NCBI GenBank assembly: GCA_032622095.1
Contig: CP136069.1
Coordinates: 119,898,126 to 119,962,125, forward strand
DNA length: 64,000 nucleotides
Direction: 5' to 3'
From: Siphonodentalium dalli
Lineage: Eukaryota > Mollusca > Scaphopoda > Gadilida > Siphonodentaliidae
Shown: positions 1 to 12,316 of the stretch, one piece after another
How the letters are laid out: each line of letters starts with the position of its first letter
How positions within the stretch are numbered: the first letter of the stretch is position 1
Notes under the pieces: generated by a model
What the model was told of the DNA's origin: nothing
The model's database searches: none
Seen by the model: only the letters and a program-made list of their open reading frames with translations
Translations under genes and position numbers: made by a program

Positions 1-126
1 CTGCGGCACTAAGATACAAATAAATCTGGAAATTGGTAAGTACAATCCTCAGCACAATATTTTCTAATTTATTGGGCATGATATATGACACATTAAACAT
101 ATTGAAAAAAACATATTCATATTTAA

Positions 127-386
127 CCCTTCCGACAGGAGCTTCCTGAATTTTTTTGAAAACCCTGTGCCAATGCAATTCTCTTATATATGCGAGTTGC
201 CCATAAGGAGCCTCACATATATAAGACAATACATTGGCCTAAAAATATTTACCTTGACCTTGTAAGCCAGCACATTCTCTTATATATGCGAGGCTTGATC
301 CCTATGGGAAACTTGCATATATAAGAGAATTCAGCTGGAACCAGGTTATTTAATGCTGCACCAGCATAACTCTCATCATGGAAGGG
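127..386. mobile_element. TTAA-flanked short inverted-repeat element (piggyBac-like MITE)
   Basis: Flanked by TTAA at 123-126 and 387-390, with short ends CCCTTCC / GGAAGGG. Inside are two small hairpins of the type tctcttatatatgcgag / cttgcatatataagaga (about 179-231 and 273-331). A shorter relative with the same 'cctgtgcca.tgca.ttctcttatat' core lies near 18449-18562. TTAA target choice points to piggyBac-type mobilisation; no protein is encoded. Confidence 0.6.
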
Positions 387-779
387 TTAAAAGATCTAAC
401 TTGACCAGACTATTTTCTTTTGGATTTTTACAAAAAACATGCAGGATCGAATCTTTGGCTGGCCCAGCCTATAATGTGAAGATGTTGCATGATTCCAGAT
501 ACCATGCAGTGTGTCCAGGGGTACAAATGTAAATCGTTTCCACTGTATTTCCGATGAAAACTTGGCAAAACTCAACAAAAATAATGGACATTGATAATTA
601 TGTTGTTAAAAATTATTTTTATGATATAAAATATTATTTTAAAGATATATTCAGATGTTTTTTTTAATCCCCAGGTTATTTAGTGACAAGGGAGACAATT
701 CATTCTCAAATAGATGATGACAATGAGTTATCCTTCCTGAAGCAAGTCATATAACATATAGCAATCCTAAGCCATCACT

Positions 780-1070
780 AAATGTCGAGGGCTAACAATC
801 CGATGGCTTACTAGCCATCGGCCTACTATCCATCGGCCTACTAGCCATCCATCCATCGAGGGCTAACCGATGGCTTAGCTCATTTAAATATTTTGGCCTA
901 TAGGAGGGCTAAGCGATCGCTAATAAGCCATCATCTAGCCATCACCTAGTCTCGATGGCTAAATTTTGCATTAACCATCCATATCCTCTGAAAACTACTA
1001 GCAATCAGTAAGCCATCATTCCTTCTCTTCGGAGTGCTAAAGAATGGCTAACAGATGGCTAATGATTTCA
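780..1070. repeat. Degenerate GCCATC/GATGGC repeat
   Basis: Irregular recurrence of 'gatggctta', 'gccatcg' and 'agggctaac' in both orientations over about 290 bp. No constant period and no coding potential seen. Low-complexity repeat of unknown origin. Confidence 0.5.
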
Positions 1071-1249
1071 GTAAGGGTCACGAATGTCCATCTCATCGAT
1101 ACAAGTATTGCTGCACTAACTGTTTACCAGGTCAGTAGTTCCAGCCGATGCAAGATCATACAAGACACCTGCCACATGTAATTGTTTTTGCCATTGGCAA
1201 ATTTGGCAAATGGCAGTGCGAACCCTAATATGAAGTACCTCCACTTAAA

Positions 1250-1620
1250 TTATCACTTGTGCATATAGTCAAAGTTTCCTTCAACGTAAAACAGGAAATG
1301 AAATCGATTGGGATATTGCTGTTTTATGTCGAAGCCCCATGTATATATGTCTTACTATATCGTGGTTTAGAGTTGTTGACCCACTCACCTAAAATCCCCA
1401 ATAACTGCAATAAAATGTCACAAGGGTGACAGTAAACAGGTTTATTCCATAGAAAATATTATATTGTATTCCACAAGTTGTCAACTGAAAGTAGTAATGT
1501 AATGTGAGAAATATATTTTATCACAACATTTACTTAAACAAACTCATTTAACCTTGCGAGGTGATAGTGTGAATATAAATGTAAACTAAAGGCTGCTAGG
1601 TGACATGTCCCCCCAAATAA
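1250..1620. repeat. Dispersed repeat copy related to 49690-52150
   Basis: Segments such as 'ctcacctaaaa', 'ttattccatagaaaa' and 'gttgtcaactgaaag.agtaat' occur in the same order around 49850 and 52040-52110. At the second locus the order is interrupted by two transposons, so this copy works as a related empty site. No protein-coding content seen. Confidence 0.55.
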
Positions 1621-2419
1621 GGTGGCTTTATTTGACCAGTGGCTTTTTTAGAAATGAAAATTTTTATTCTGGGAACAACCAAATTGAATCAGACTTTACT
1701 TAATTCCTACTGTCTATATTAACTATTTCTGAATCAACCGATGACGGACCCAAAATTCTTCAGATGTATTCTCAAATTATAAGTCGTCATGCAAAATTCA
1801 TCGGACGAAGCCCAGATTCGAACTGGGCCCATATTCTCAAATTATAAGGTGATAATGACCATAATTGCGGTAAAAATGGGCTGACTAAACCTAAATTTGA
1901 ACTTGATCTGTATTTTCATATGAGAAATCCATATACCAAATTTGAAAGCAAACATATAACTATAGTTAACAAGACAGTCAAAGACTGTGGGGTCGCTCAC
2001 CAGACTGCAAAGACTGATAAGACTAGGACTCTGGAGACCACAACAGTCAGAACTTTTCATAATCATTTTAAAAGAAGTAGATCTAAACAGGATATGTGGC
2101 TAGAGAGGCTTCATGTATGTAGATCGGTGAATATCTACCTTGAAATTACCAACTGTACACTACTGATCACCCCCCCGCTCCTCCAGCTCAACAAGTCCCC
2201 TCCCGACCGGGCTCCAGACTCCCAAGTCTTAGGTTGGAATTTCACAACAGACATCTCAAACTTTCTCAATTGTTGGAAATTTCCAATCTCACAAGCGCCT
2301 TTTTATAAAACCATTTAGACATGTTTGAAGCCCAATTATCCATGGACCCAAAACACCATACATGTATGTCAAATTAATCAGTCAGGTAGTTCCAAGGTAG
2401 ATGTTTTAATGAATTTTGT

Positions 2420-2781
2420 ATTTTAATGATTTTATTAGACACAAAAGTGTTAAGTCCCCATAGCCCTGTCATTTCTTAACAGGTTGACCTCATGTTAACA
2501 AATCTGAATCTCAGACACTAAAGGATCCTCCATACTATAGGTAAGCTAAATAGTCCAACCTCTCTTGAGAAGACATTTTAAGTATTACTTTAGAGACATA
2601 AAGTTATGTCCCTGGTCCCACCCTATTTAACCTGGTGACCCCATCTGAATAAATTTGAATCCCATACACCAAAGAACCCTTCATACTAAATATCAGTAAA
2701 ATAGACCTGATGGTCCTTGTGAAGGAAGCATATTAAGAGGAAAACTGTCCTTCGCTTGGCCCCTATTTGACCAGGTGACCT
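2420..2781. repeat. Dispersed repeat family copy ('gacctcatttgaacaaatctgaat')
   Basis: Shares phrases such as 'ttgaccaggtgacc', 'acaaatctgaat' and 'agttatg.ccctgg' with 5630-6060 and 7150-7500. It is cut at its right end by the element at 2782-5250; host sequence resumes at 5251 with 'ggaccccatttga'. Family identity is unknown; copies of this style are common in mollusc DNA. Confidence 0.5.
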
Positions 2782-3121
2782 CTTATAGTTTTGCAGTGTT
2801 ACACCTCCCTGTGAGGTGTGGATGTGGTGTGGTTGAGGTGTGGTACATGATATGCAAATATCTGCAATGCACACCTTAACCACACCTCATACTTCAACAC
2901 CACACCTCATCCACACCTCATAGAAATAGTAAAATATCATAGCTTATAACAAAGCACACCTCAAATACACCTAAGGGACTCTAACAAAAACCTTTCTGCC
3001 ACAGGCACACCTCAAACACACCTCACATGTCTGCAACACACCACATGGTATCTATCAAAGTTCCTGGTTTAATGAGGACGCTAGCCAAGCTGAATTGTAT
3101 GATCTGATAAACAAACATATA

Positions 3122-4062
3122 CAGTAAAACCTCCACATACCGGAACATCTGCTATCCGGATCCCTCGCCAATCCGAATGAAATGTCCGCCCCAAATTCTC
3201 ACTAAAAATTACCTCTAAAATCCGGAACCTCCAAATTCCGGATATCGGACGCGTATGTCAGTCCATAATTAAGCGAACACTGTGATTATTAGCTCTGAAT
3301 ACCGGACGAGATCGGATGAGATCTCGTATCTGCCGATACGAGATCGGCCGAGACGAGCCGAGAGTATAGCGATTACGTACTCCAGTATAAGCGGACCATT
3401 TAATTAGCGTTCTTTTGTTCGGCGTATGCTTTGAACTGGATTGTAATAACAGGAGTCTGATTAGATATCTACGCTCACAGATCGAGAATTAGAGCACTGA
3501 CATATTGTTTTTGCAACAGTTATTGCGTCCAGTTAATTGGACTCTGTTTTTACAACCATTGTCAAAACAATAAATTGCTATAAGTGCCCGATGTTGATGT
3601 ATAGTCAGCATAACAGTTTGAATCTTTCACAATGACTGAGCCTTCACGAAAACGACATCGAACAGAGTTAACACTAGACCAGAAAGTCAAAGTTATTAAA
3701 GATCTCAGCTCAACGCCTAAGCCGACATGCAAAGAACTAAGTGTTAAATATGGCATCGGCAAATCAACGATCAGCGACATAGGCAAGAATCGAGACAGTT
3801 TCTTTCTAAAGTCGGACTAGTTGCACAAATCATGTTCTATATATGTTTTATATAATTTGTTATGTTTGTGTTTTACATGTATTTCGTTCTCGTAATTATT
3901 CAATAAATTCTCATTAATCAATAATACAATCTTGGTCATACTTGGTATTAAACGCCGGCAATATATCACCGACGGTGACGCGATTTTCTATAAACCGGAC
4001 ACCTCTCTAAACCGGATGGAAGGGCCGGTCCGAAGGGTGTTCGGTTTAGAGAGGTTTCACTG
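3122..4062. mobile_element. Tigger/pogo-like element, deleted, with TA target duplication
   Basis: Starts CAGTAAAACCTC and ends as the complement of CAGTGAAACCTCTCTAAACC, with TA duplicated at 3120-3121 and 4063-4064. CAGT...ACCTC ends with a TA target are characteristic of the pogo/Tigger branch of Tc1/mariner. At 941 bp it is much shorter than an autonomous Tigger (over 2 kb), and only the front of a transposase remains. Internal hairpin: gagatctcgtatc / gatacgagatc near 3320. Confidence 0.8.
3632..3820 (+). pseudogene. N-terminal fragment of Tigger/pogo transposase (CENP-B-type HTH)
   Basis: A 62-codon frame starting MTEPSRKRHRTELTLDQKVK and continuing KELSVKYGIGKSTISDI. This is the CENP-B/psq helix-turn-helix that binds the transposon ends in pogo/Tigger transposases. 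After the recognition helix the sequence runs into DSFFLKSD and stops. The second HTH and the DDE catalytic core are missing, so this is a deletion remnant that might bind DNA but cannot catalyse transposition. It lies inside the TA-flanked element in the orientation expected for its transposase. Confidence 0.75.
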
Positions 4063-5735
4063 TAACATATGGAGCTGGCTATGTCATGTGGTAGAATTGC
4101 GCCAAAATTTATTTGAATGTCTTTTGTTCAGAAGAGTGTAGCTGCTCCAAACACAGCTGTGTATCTCTCAAGGATTTGAAAAGATACTTCATATATAAAG
4201 TTGTCATTAAATGGAATAAAAGGCTTGTGAAACATTAATATACTCTTTAAAAGCAGGTAAGTAATATATCATATCATTTTTCGATATATTTGATTTTCGC
4301 AACTAAATTATATTATCTATAAAGATGTCTGTTAATTACCACTGTGTTTGTATCAAAACAACTAAATGGACAGAGAAGCGGTGATGGTATTATCTTACAT
4401 TTGTACATTTGTACATGCAGTGTATACTACACAATAAAATATTGAAATGGAAATTGTAAATCATAACTTTGCTGAATTCTTTCAGCATTATATAATTTGA
4501 CTGCATGAATTATAAAATATAGCGGTGATCATGTCAGGCTAATATAGAATTAATTTTGCTTTATTGAATTTTTGCCCCAACCCCTGTATGACTTGAGCTG
4601 CAGTTAATTGCATGCATGGTCCCATGCAATATGTCAATATTATACATATGTACATGTATATAGCAAATTCATAGGGTACTAATGATAGATCAAGACTATA
4701 GTCACTTATAATAGTGATCTGAAGCTACTCATGGGAACACATATACCTTAATCTTCCAATAACACTAGGAACACTACTAGGACACTAATATATATAATCG
4801 AAAGTCACCAGGAACATGTTCAAAATATATAGAATGAATGCATGTGGACAAGACAAAATTAGTCACCTCTACCCACACCTCAGGCACACCTCTACCCACA
4901 CCTCAGGCACACCTCTACCCACACCTCTAACCACACCTCAGGTACACCTCAGTAAGCACACTTCCATAGGCACACCCCAAGCACACCTCAGACCATGCAC
5001 CTCAGGCACACCTCATCCACACCTTAAACACACCTCAGAAGCACACCTCAGGTACACCTCAAAAGCACACCTCAACCACACCTCATGCCTCATTTAAATA
5101 ATTGGCCCCACACCTCAGACACACCTCAACCACACATTAGGCACACCTCAGCCCCCACACCTTGTGTGAGGTGTAACACCTCAGCCATCTTTCAGGCCTA
5201 CACAACAAGAGCACCTTATCCACACCTTAAACACACTGAAAAACTATAAGGGACCCCATTTGAAAATTACCAACCTGACACCCCCATAAAGTTAAAATTT
5301 GTGGCCAATTCTGTCCAACAGTTTAACCTGAAGTAGGAACATATATGGACTGGCGATTTAAAAACATACATGTTGGAAAATTAAATCAAACTATGAAAAC
5401 AGTTCCATCCGATTTTTGAATTGAACATCTAATCTACAACTAATGTTGTATCAGGCATGAAATTTTCAACTGTTTAAATTTTGATTAAAGTAGGCGGTCA
5501 AAACTCCACCCCTCTACACTCACTACCCATTGCCCTAAACATTGCCCTCACACAGGCTGCCTAGAAATCAATATTATTATACCAGTACCAAACAGCATAG
5601 AGGATAGTTAAATCTCTTATTCTGCCCCTATTAGAACAAATGTGAATCCCCATCTATGAGATCCATTTATCTAAAAAATCTAGTAATATCAATCAGGGTA
5701 TGATTTCATCTGGATAAGAAAATAATTTTGGAACA

Positions 5736-5860
5736 GCCAAGCCTGTATTTAGTGTGTCTGACCTTTGCAGAATGAGGTCCCCAAACGGCGAATTTAATGA
5801 CACTATTCTGCAAGGTGGGCTAGCATCACTGAATTCACCTCACCCTCTGGGGGCCTCTTT
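5736..5860. repeat. Half copy of hAT-like foldback family
   Basis: Contains the family end 'gcagaatgaggtcccc', then 'gaatttaatgacacta' and the inverted partner 'ctagcatcactgaattcac'. Only one arm of the element is present. Full relatives are at 6268-6723, 12473-12937, 36901-37354 and 45976-46229. Confidence 0.6.
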
Positions 5861-6267
5861 TCCTAAAAATACCCCAATTTGAACAAATCTGAACCCCGGT
5901 CACCCAAGGCCCCTCAATACCAAATATAAGCTATATAGGCCCAATGGTTCTTGAGAAGAAATTGTTTTAAGAATTACTATGGAGGGAAACAGTTATGGTC
6001 CTGGCTTTGCACCTATTTGATCTGATGAACTTATTTGAACAAATCTGATTGTGAGTCACCTAGGGAACATGCACACCAAAATATATAAACACATTCGGTA
6101 TTTAATATGGAGAAGAAAACAATTGTTGAAAGACAGATGGATAGACATCCCAACAGATAGATGGATAGAAGGACTGCCTGACAGACAGAAGACAAATTCA
6201 ATCCAATATACCCCCCAATTTTTCTTCACCTGGATAAGTGGTGGTTAAGAAAATAATATGAAACAGC

Positions 6268-6723
6268 CAAGTCTGAATTTAGTGTCTGACATTTACAGAA
6301 TGAGGTCCCCAAAAGGTGAATTTAATGACACTATTCCGCAAGGCAGGCTAGCATCACCGAATTCACATTCAGTCTGATTAGGCCGCAACTGCAATGGGAA
6401 ACCTAGAAACAGATTGAAGTTCTACTGTTGAAGTTGGTGATGCACACCCGGTGATGCACACCCATTGAGCATCTCAATTATGCATTTTATCTTTTGCAAA
6501 TTAGGGGACATTGAAACTGAACAGAATGGAAAAAGTCAAAAAGTAACTAAAACAAAATTTCTATTTGACACTCAAGATACTTCCCAGAAGATGAGACCTA
6601 AGCAGAATGAGGTCCCTGGAGGGTGTATTTGGTGATTCTAGCCTGCTGTACAGGGTAGCAACACTAAATTCACCCTCAGGGGACCTCATTCTGCAAATGT
6701 CAGACACACTAAATTCAGGCTTG
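6268..6723. mobile_element. hAT-like foldback MITE, diverged full copy
   Basis: Left arm CAAGTCTGAATTTAGTG...gcagaatgaggtcccc; right arm ggggacctcattctgcaaatgtcag...ctaaattcaggcttg. The arms are over 100 bp and themselves contain inverted repeats. I see no clear TSD in this copy, consistent with age. Internal sequence is unlike the copies at 12 and 37 kb. Confidence 0.65.
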
Positions 6724-7149
6724 AGAAAATAATTTTGTTTTAATTTGATAATTGCTAGTGCAGTGTTTACACAAACCTGTCCAATAACATTCTAATCTCT
6801 AATCTGTCATTCTGATCTCAATTAATGACATGACTGTCTCTCTGAAACTGAGTCCTCTGGTAGATATAATATTGGCAGATATAATAACTGCTTCTGGAGA
6901 GAGGTAAGTTGTGATATGATATGGGTGAAGGGCTGTTGGCAGGGTGGGGGGCCTGGGTCATGTGAAGGTTGGGGGGGGGGGGGGTGATGGAAAGTTTCTG
7001 TGATTTCATTAAAGACTGAAGTTTCATAACTCAGAGGATGTTATAATTATGTGAGTTTTTCAAATTTTATAACATGTTATAAAAAAAAAAAAAATTAATT
7101 TTGTGTGTTAAATTGAGCAATCTGAGTTCAATCTGAATTTTTTGGGGTT

Positions 7150-8030
7150 TTTTTTTTTTAGTTATGTCACTGGCTCCGCCCACATTGACACAGTGACCTC
7201 ATTTGAACAATTCTGAACCACAGTCCTCCAAGGACCCTTTGTACCAAATATGAACCCATTCGGCCCAATGAAATTCGAGAATAAGTTGCTGTAAGAATTA
7301 CTATGGTGGTAAAGAGTTATGGTCCTAGCTTCGCAACTATTTGACAGGGTGACTTCATTTGAACAAATCTGAATGTGATTCACCTAGGGAACATCCACAC
7401 CAAATATGAACCCATTCGGTCTTACAGTTCGGGAGGAGATCATTCTTGACGGACAGACGGTGCGACAGACGGACGGACGACGGACGAGGAGTGATGACTA
7501 TAGCTCCACCGGGGAATTCGTCTCAGGTGAGCTAAAAAGCTATCACCCGGAAACCAACATAATCATCAATTATAAGTCAACAAGGAGTCAAGGACCATAA
7601 CTCCAGTAAAAATAGGCGGACGGAACCTAAATCGAACTTTACCTGAGTTTTCATATGAGCAATTCACATACCAAATTTTTAAACAAAACATATAACTGTC
7701 TTTAAAGCTATCACCCAGAAACCAAAATAATCAGAAAACTATATGTCAACAAGAACAATAACATAAGTCGACTAATCCACATACAAAATTTTAAAACAAT
7801 CAGATAACTAAAACTAAATTTATCACCCGGAAACCAAAATAATCGTCAAATTCGAAGTTGACAAGACCATAACTCCAGCAAATATAGCCTGAGGCGAACC
7901 GAACCCAAATTTTAACTTGACCTGTATTTTCATGTGGGTAATCCACAAACGGAATTTGAAAGCAATCAGATAACTAAAAGTTATCATCTGGAAACCATCT
8001 GGGACGGACCAACTGATTTCAATAATACCC
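7150..8030. repeat. Dispersed repeats and ~160-bp tandem units
   Basis: 7150-7500 is a copy of the 'gacctcatttgaacaaatctgaa' family ending in a GACGGACGG-rich stretch. From 7546, units start 'agctatcacccggaaacc' and recur near 7708, 7821 and 7979, with 'accataactccag' and 'ttttcatatgagcaatccacata' between them. Fragments of the same unit recur at 1845-1960, 19830-20060 and 63930-64000. No gene seen. Confidence 0.5.
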
Positions 8031-8604
8031 CAATTTTGTTTTTCGGGGGAACCGACAAACAGAGGTTACTTGTAATTATGCTGCATATTCTATGAGCAAT
8101 TTAACTTCAAAGTTACATTGTAATACATCATTAAGACTGTAAGATGCCACCCTCTCTGATGAATAGAGCATCTTGTATTGATTTGATGGGTAAAATCGAT
8201 TAAAAGTGACAAAAAATCTTGTCATTGGATCTGGGTGTAAAGTCTACTATACAAAGATATATACATGGAACTTGGATGTAAAACAGCATTATCCCAACCA
8301 ATTGCCCTAGCTGGTTTACGTCGAAGGAAACTTGGACTATTGCATGTATCATTGTAAATCTGCCCACGCCCGCGGTCTGGAACAACCCAACATCACATTC
8401 AATCTAAAAAAAACAACCCGATAACACTGTCTGAAGGAAAGATACAACCAGCTTATAATCTAACATTGTTACACAAACATCTGACACATTGATGGTTCAG
8501 CATGCCACATTCGTTATACCCCCCTCCCCATGTACAAAGATATCCAGAGATCATATATAGTCTAAATGTCATCATATGTAGTCTAAATGTCATTATATAT
8601 AGTC

Positions 8605-9560
8605 TAAATGTCATGATCTCCACCAAATTGATTCCATTCTTCTCCATGATACAAGGAATCTAATTGTATGATTTAAAGATGCCAAATTGGTGTTGTTTTT
8701 GGATGTGATTGGGGGGGTGGGTAGGCACTAAATTTGATAAGAATTGGTTTAGTCACTGATTGATACAAAACTTATACAAAATCATCCACATGGTATGAGG
8801 AGTCTAATGGTGTGGCTTAAAACTGTTAAAACTGGCGTCATTCGAGTCAGGGGTGCACTGAAAAGGAGAAGGACACCAGAATTGATACACAATAATTTTA
8901 GCGCCAATTTTCACCAAATTGATACACATTCTTATCCATGGTTCGAGGAATCAAATCATGTAATTTAAAGACGCAATGTTGATGCTGTTTGTGTGAGAGA
9001 TGGTGTGGGGTGGGCACTAAATTTGATAAAAAAAAAAATTAGTCACCGATTAGCACCAAACTTATAAATAACCATCTCCATGATATCAGGAGTCTTAATT
9101 GCTTGGTTTAAAGATGTCAAAAGTGGTGCCATTCGAGACAGGGGTCCACAGAGGATGAGAGAGACACAAAAAATTGATAAAAAATATGTCTAGCGCCGAT
9201 TTCCGCCAGACTGATACATATTCTTCTCCGTGATTCGAGAAATCTAATCGTGTGGTTTAAATATGCCAAATTTGTGCCGTTTGGGTGAGAGAAATGGGGG
9301 CCTTAAATTTGATACGAATTTGTATACTCGTCAATTTTCAACAATTTTATATATATTCATCTCCATAATGAGTCTAAGTTTGTGGTTTAATGATGTCAAA
9401 TGTGGCGCCGCTTGAGTCCGAACTAGGGACGGGCGAGTCACCAAAACTGATGGAAATATGTTTAGTGCCAATTAACATCAAATTCATACAGGTTCTTCTC
9501 AAATGATACGAGGAATCAAATCGTGCGTGTTAAAAACATCACATTTGGTGCCTAGATATA
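8605..9560. repeat. Dimeric tandem repeat, ~285-bp period
   Basis: The phrase 'ttctccatgat.c.aggaatc' recurs near 8639, 8930, 9212 and 9492, with a related half-unit ('ccatggtatgaggagtcta') between them near 8783, 9070 and 9359. This gives a dimer of about 142 + 142 bp, about 3.3 copies, well diverged. Three isolated 21-bp satellite monomers sit at its left edge (8557-8616). Confidence 0.6.
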
Positions 9561-10393
9561 TTTGCAAATAAATGCCTCTCTGTATTATATGTGTTCTATA
9601 TATAACTTCACGGGGTACAATCAAGATGGCACCAAGGTGTTCTAACAGTGGTAACTTTTTACGAGGAAGATAATGGTGCATGTTAAAATATTAGAATAGC
9701 TCATGCTAATATTATAACACAATTGAGTCTGCCCCATTCAATATAGTTTCCACACAAAAATTACAAGAGATACGGAAATGTATAGAAGGCCTGTTCAACA
9801 ATAGTGGCCACAGTGTGCCGTCAAATATAATTTCTTCTGAGATAAAAGAAAACGGAGTCAGTGGCACATGACTTTTCATGATCATCCAATACTGACATCT
9901 GACAAGATTATATCTGCCCAATATACAGAGGATATCTTTCATGTTTTAGAACAGACTCATCGCCTAACATAAACAACTCAAAATCTCTCTCTGTTGTATA
10001 GCAACATTTCTTTTAAACTCAGAATAATTAGCCAGTATATATAGCACCATGAACAGTGGAGCACCTGGATATTTCTTTGAAACATCTGTATCTTCATGGA
10101 GATATGATAACCAAGTATCCTCAGTCAAACCTTAGTCAAACCCACTAGATTAATTGATACATCTCAATGTAAAACCCAATTGTAAAATGACAATCGCTCC
10201 GATCCGACAAGGTGAGCTACTACTTATATTCCGGGTGTAAGAATCATGTTTTGTGATGTTATTTGGATATATAATTTTTATCAGATTATGTGTAACGCTT
10301 TGAACAAGAGTATCTTCTATTCCCACCATATATCCACAATATGCAGAGGGTTTCACATCACTTTAACCTGGGCAACGCCTGGTAATCCTGCTA
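9561..10393. other. Intron sequence without recognised features
   Basis: AT-rich sequence with no recognised gene or repeat. I searched its minus strand for a next laminin exon (CxC...C.C pattern after an AG) and saw none. Confidence 0.4.
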
Positions 10394-12086
10394 GTATAGT
10401 CTAAATGTCATTATATATAGTCTAAATGTCATCATATATAGTCTAAATGTCATCATATATAGTCTAAATGTCATTACATATAGTCTATATGAATGTCATC
10501 ATATATAGTCTAAATGTCATCATATATAGTCTAAATGTCATTATATATAGTCTATATGAATGTCATCATATATAGTCTAAATGTCATCATATATAGTCTA
10601 AATGTCATCATATATAGTCTAAATGTCATTATATATAGTCTATATGAATGTCATCATATATAGTCTAAATGTCATCATATATAGTCTAAATGTCATCATA
10701 TATAGTCTAAATGTCATTACATATAGTCTATATGAATGTCATCATATATAGTCTAAATGTCATCATATATAGTCTATATGAATGTCATCATATATAGTCT
10801 AAATGTCATCATATATAGTCTAAATGTCATTATATATAGTCTATATGAATGTCATCATATATAGTCTAAATGTCATCATGTATAGTCTAAATGTCATCAT
10901 ATATAGTCTAAATGTCATTATATATAGTCTAAATGTAATCATATATAGTCTAAATTTCATCATATATAGTCTAAATGTCATCATATATAGTCAAAATGTC
11001 ATTATATATAGTCTAAATATCATTATATATAGTCAAAATGTCATTATATTGTCTAAATGTCATCATATATAGTCTAAATGTCATTATATATAGTCTAAAT
11101 GTCATTATATATAGTCTAAATGTCATTATATATAGTCTAAATGTCATCATATATAGACTAAATGTCATCATATATAGTCTAGATCATCATATATAGTCTA
11201 AATGTCACCATATATAGTCTAAATGTCATTATATATAGTCTAAATGTCATCATATATAGTCAAAATGTCATCATATATAGTCTAAATGTCATTATATATA
11301 GTCAAAATGTCATTATATTGTCTAAATGTCATCATATATAGTCTAAATGTCATCATATATAGTCTTAATGTCATTTTTTATAGTCTAAATGTCATCATAT
11401 ATAGTCTAAATGTCATCATATATAGACTAAATGTCATCATATATAGTCTAAATATCATCATATATAGTCTAAATGTCATCATATATAGTCTGAATGTCAT
11501 CATATATAGACTAAATGTCATCATATATAGTCTAAATATCATCATATATAGTCTAAATGTCATCATATATAGTCTAAATGTCATTATATATAGTCTAAAT
11601 GTCATTATATATAGTCTGAATGTCATCATATATAGACTAAATGTCATTATATATAGTCTGAATGTCATCATATATAGTCTGAATGTCATCATATATAGTC
11701 TAAATGTCATTATATATAGTCTGAATGTCATCATATATAGACTAAATGTCATTATATATAGTCTAAATGTCATTATATATAGTCTGAATGTCATCATATA
11801 TAGTCTAAATGTCATTATATATAGTCTAAATGTCATTATATATAGTCTGAATGTCATCATATATAGTCTAAATGTAATCATATATAGTCTAAACGTAATC
11901 ATATATAGTCTAAATGTAATCATATATAGTCTAAATGTAATAATATCTAAATGTAATCATATATAGTCTAAATGTCATTATATATAGTCTAAATGTAATC
12001 ATATATAGTCTGAATGTAATCATATATAGTCTAAATGTAATCATATATAGTCTAAATGTAATCATATATAGTCTAAATGTCATTAC
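10394..12086. repeat. 21-bp satellite, about 80 copies
   Basis: Monomer tctaaatgtcatcatatata plus g, period 21, with recurring c/t and a/t variants. Between about 10480 and 10860 a longer variant ('tctatatgaatgtcatca') is interspersed at regular intervals; towards the right end (11870-12060) the variant 'gtaatca' takes over. Because 21 is divisible by three, frames stay open on both strands (SLNVIIY repeats); these are not genes. The array ends 72 bp from the LE10 splice donor. Confidence 0.95.
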
Positions 12087-12157
12087 TGTTGTTAGCAGCA
12101 GTGTAGCTAGTATGGGAAGAAAACACCATCTTTAATGGTTCCTCAGTTAATACTCAC

Positions 12158-12316
12158 CAATGCATCCATAAGGGTTGCTTGCTTTGAGTCCGTAGAACAC
12201 ATCCATACAAGAGTCACATATATGGCCAACAACATGGTTCTTACAGTCACAGATGCCTGTTTTCGGGTCGCAGTTGAGAATACCACCGAGGGTGCCAGGC
12301 TTAAAGCAACTACATT
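12158..12316 (-). CDS. Laminin alpha exon: LE10
   Basis: This exon completes codon 472 (A|AA, Lys) and encodes residues 473-524, ending with G of the next codon before a GTGAGT donor. It is one LE module: CSCFKPGTLGGILNCD, then CDCKNHVVGHICDSC and MDVFYGLKASNPYGC. The 'GTLGG...C' start and 'FYGL....P.GC' end resemble the second-last short-arm LE of alpha-5 chains, so one further LE and then a globular domain are expected downstream. No matching exon was recognised in 1-12157. Length 159 nt; the 21-bp satellite begins 72 bp past the donor. Confidence 0.93.

Larger units (their letters stand above)
2782..5250. mobile_element. Inverted-repeat element carrying CACACCTCA arrays
   Basis: Ends are inverted copies (CTTATAGTTTTGCAGTGT at left; the right end reads ACACTGAAAAACTATAAG). 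Both flanks are degenerate arrays of CACACCTCA / GAGGTGTGG (about 2795-3050 and 4866-5200). The element sits in the dispersed repeat that is interrupted at 2781/5251, and it hosts a younger Tigger-like element at 3122-4062. No transposase is seen apart from that nested element. Superfamily unknown. Confidence 0.5.

Noticed and set aside
2816-5166. CACACCTCA arrays as telomere-like or recombination-signal repeats
   Set aside because: The unit does not match known telomere repeats; they are better explained as the subterminal repeats of one inverted-repeat element.
9712-9942. 76-codon minus-strand frame with two cysteines, considered as a laminin or other exon
   Set aside because: No recognisable domain, no suitable phase or splice context, and the cysteine spacing is not LE-like.
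10824-11966. Open frames of SLNVIIY and MTFRLYM repeats on both strands
   Set aside because: The 21-bp satellite has a period divisible by three, so frames remain open by construction.
1-12157. Search for the exon after LE10
   Set aside because: No CxC...CxC module following an AG acceptor was seen on the minus strand; a possible piece near 1130-1215 with a GTAAAC donor lacks laminin features.
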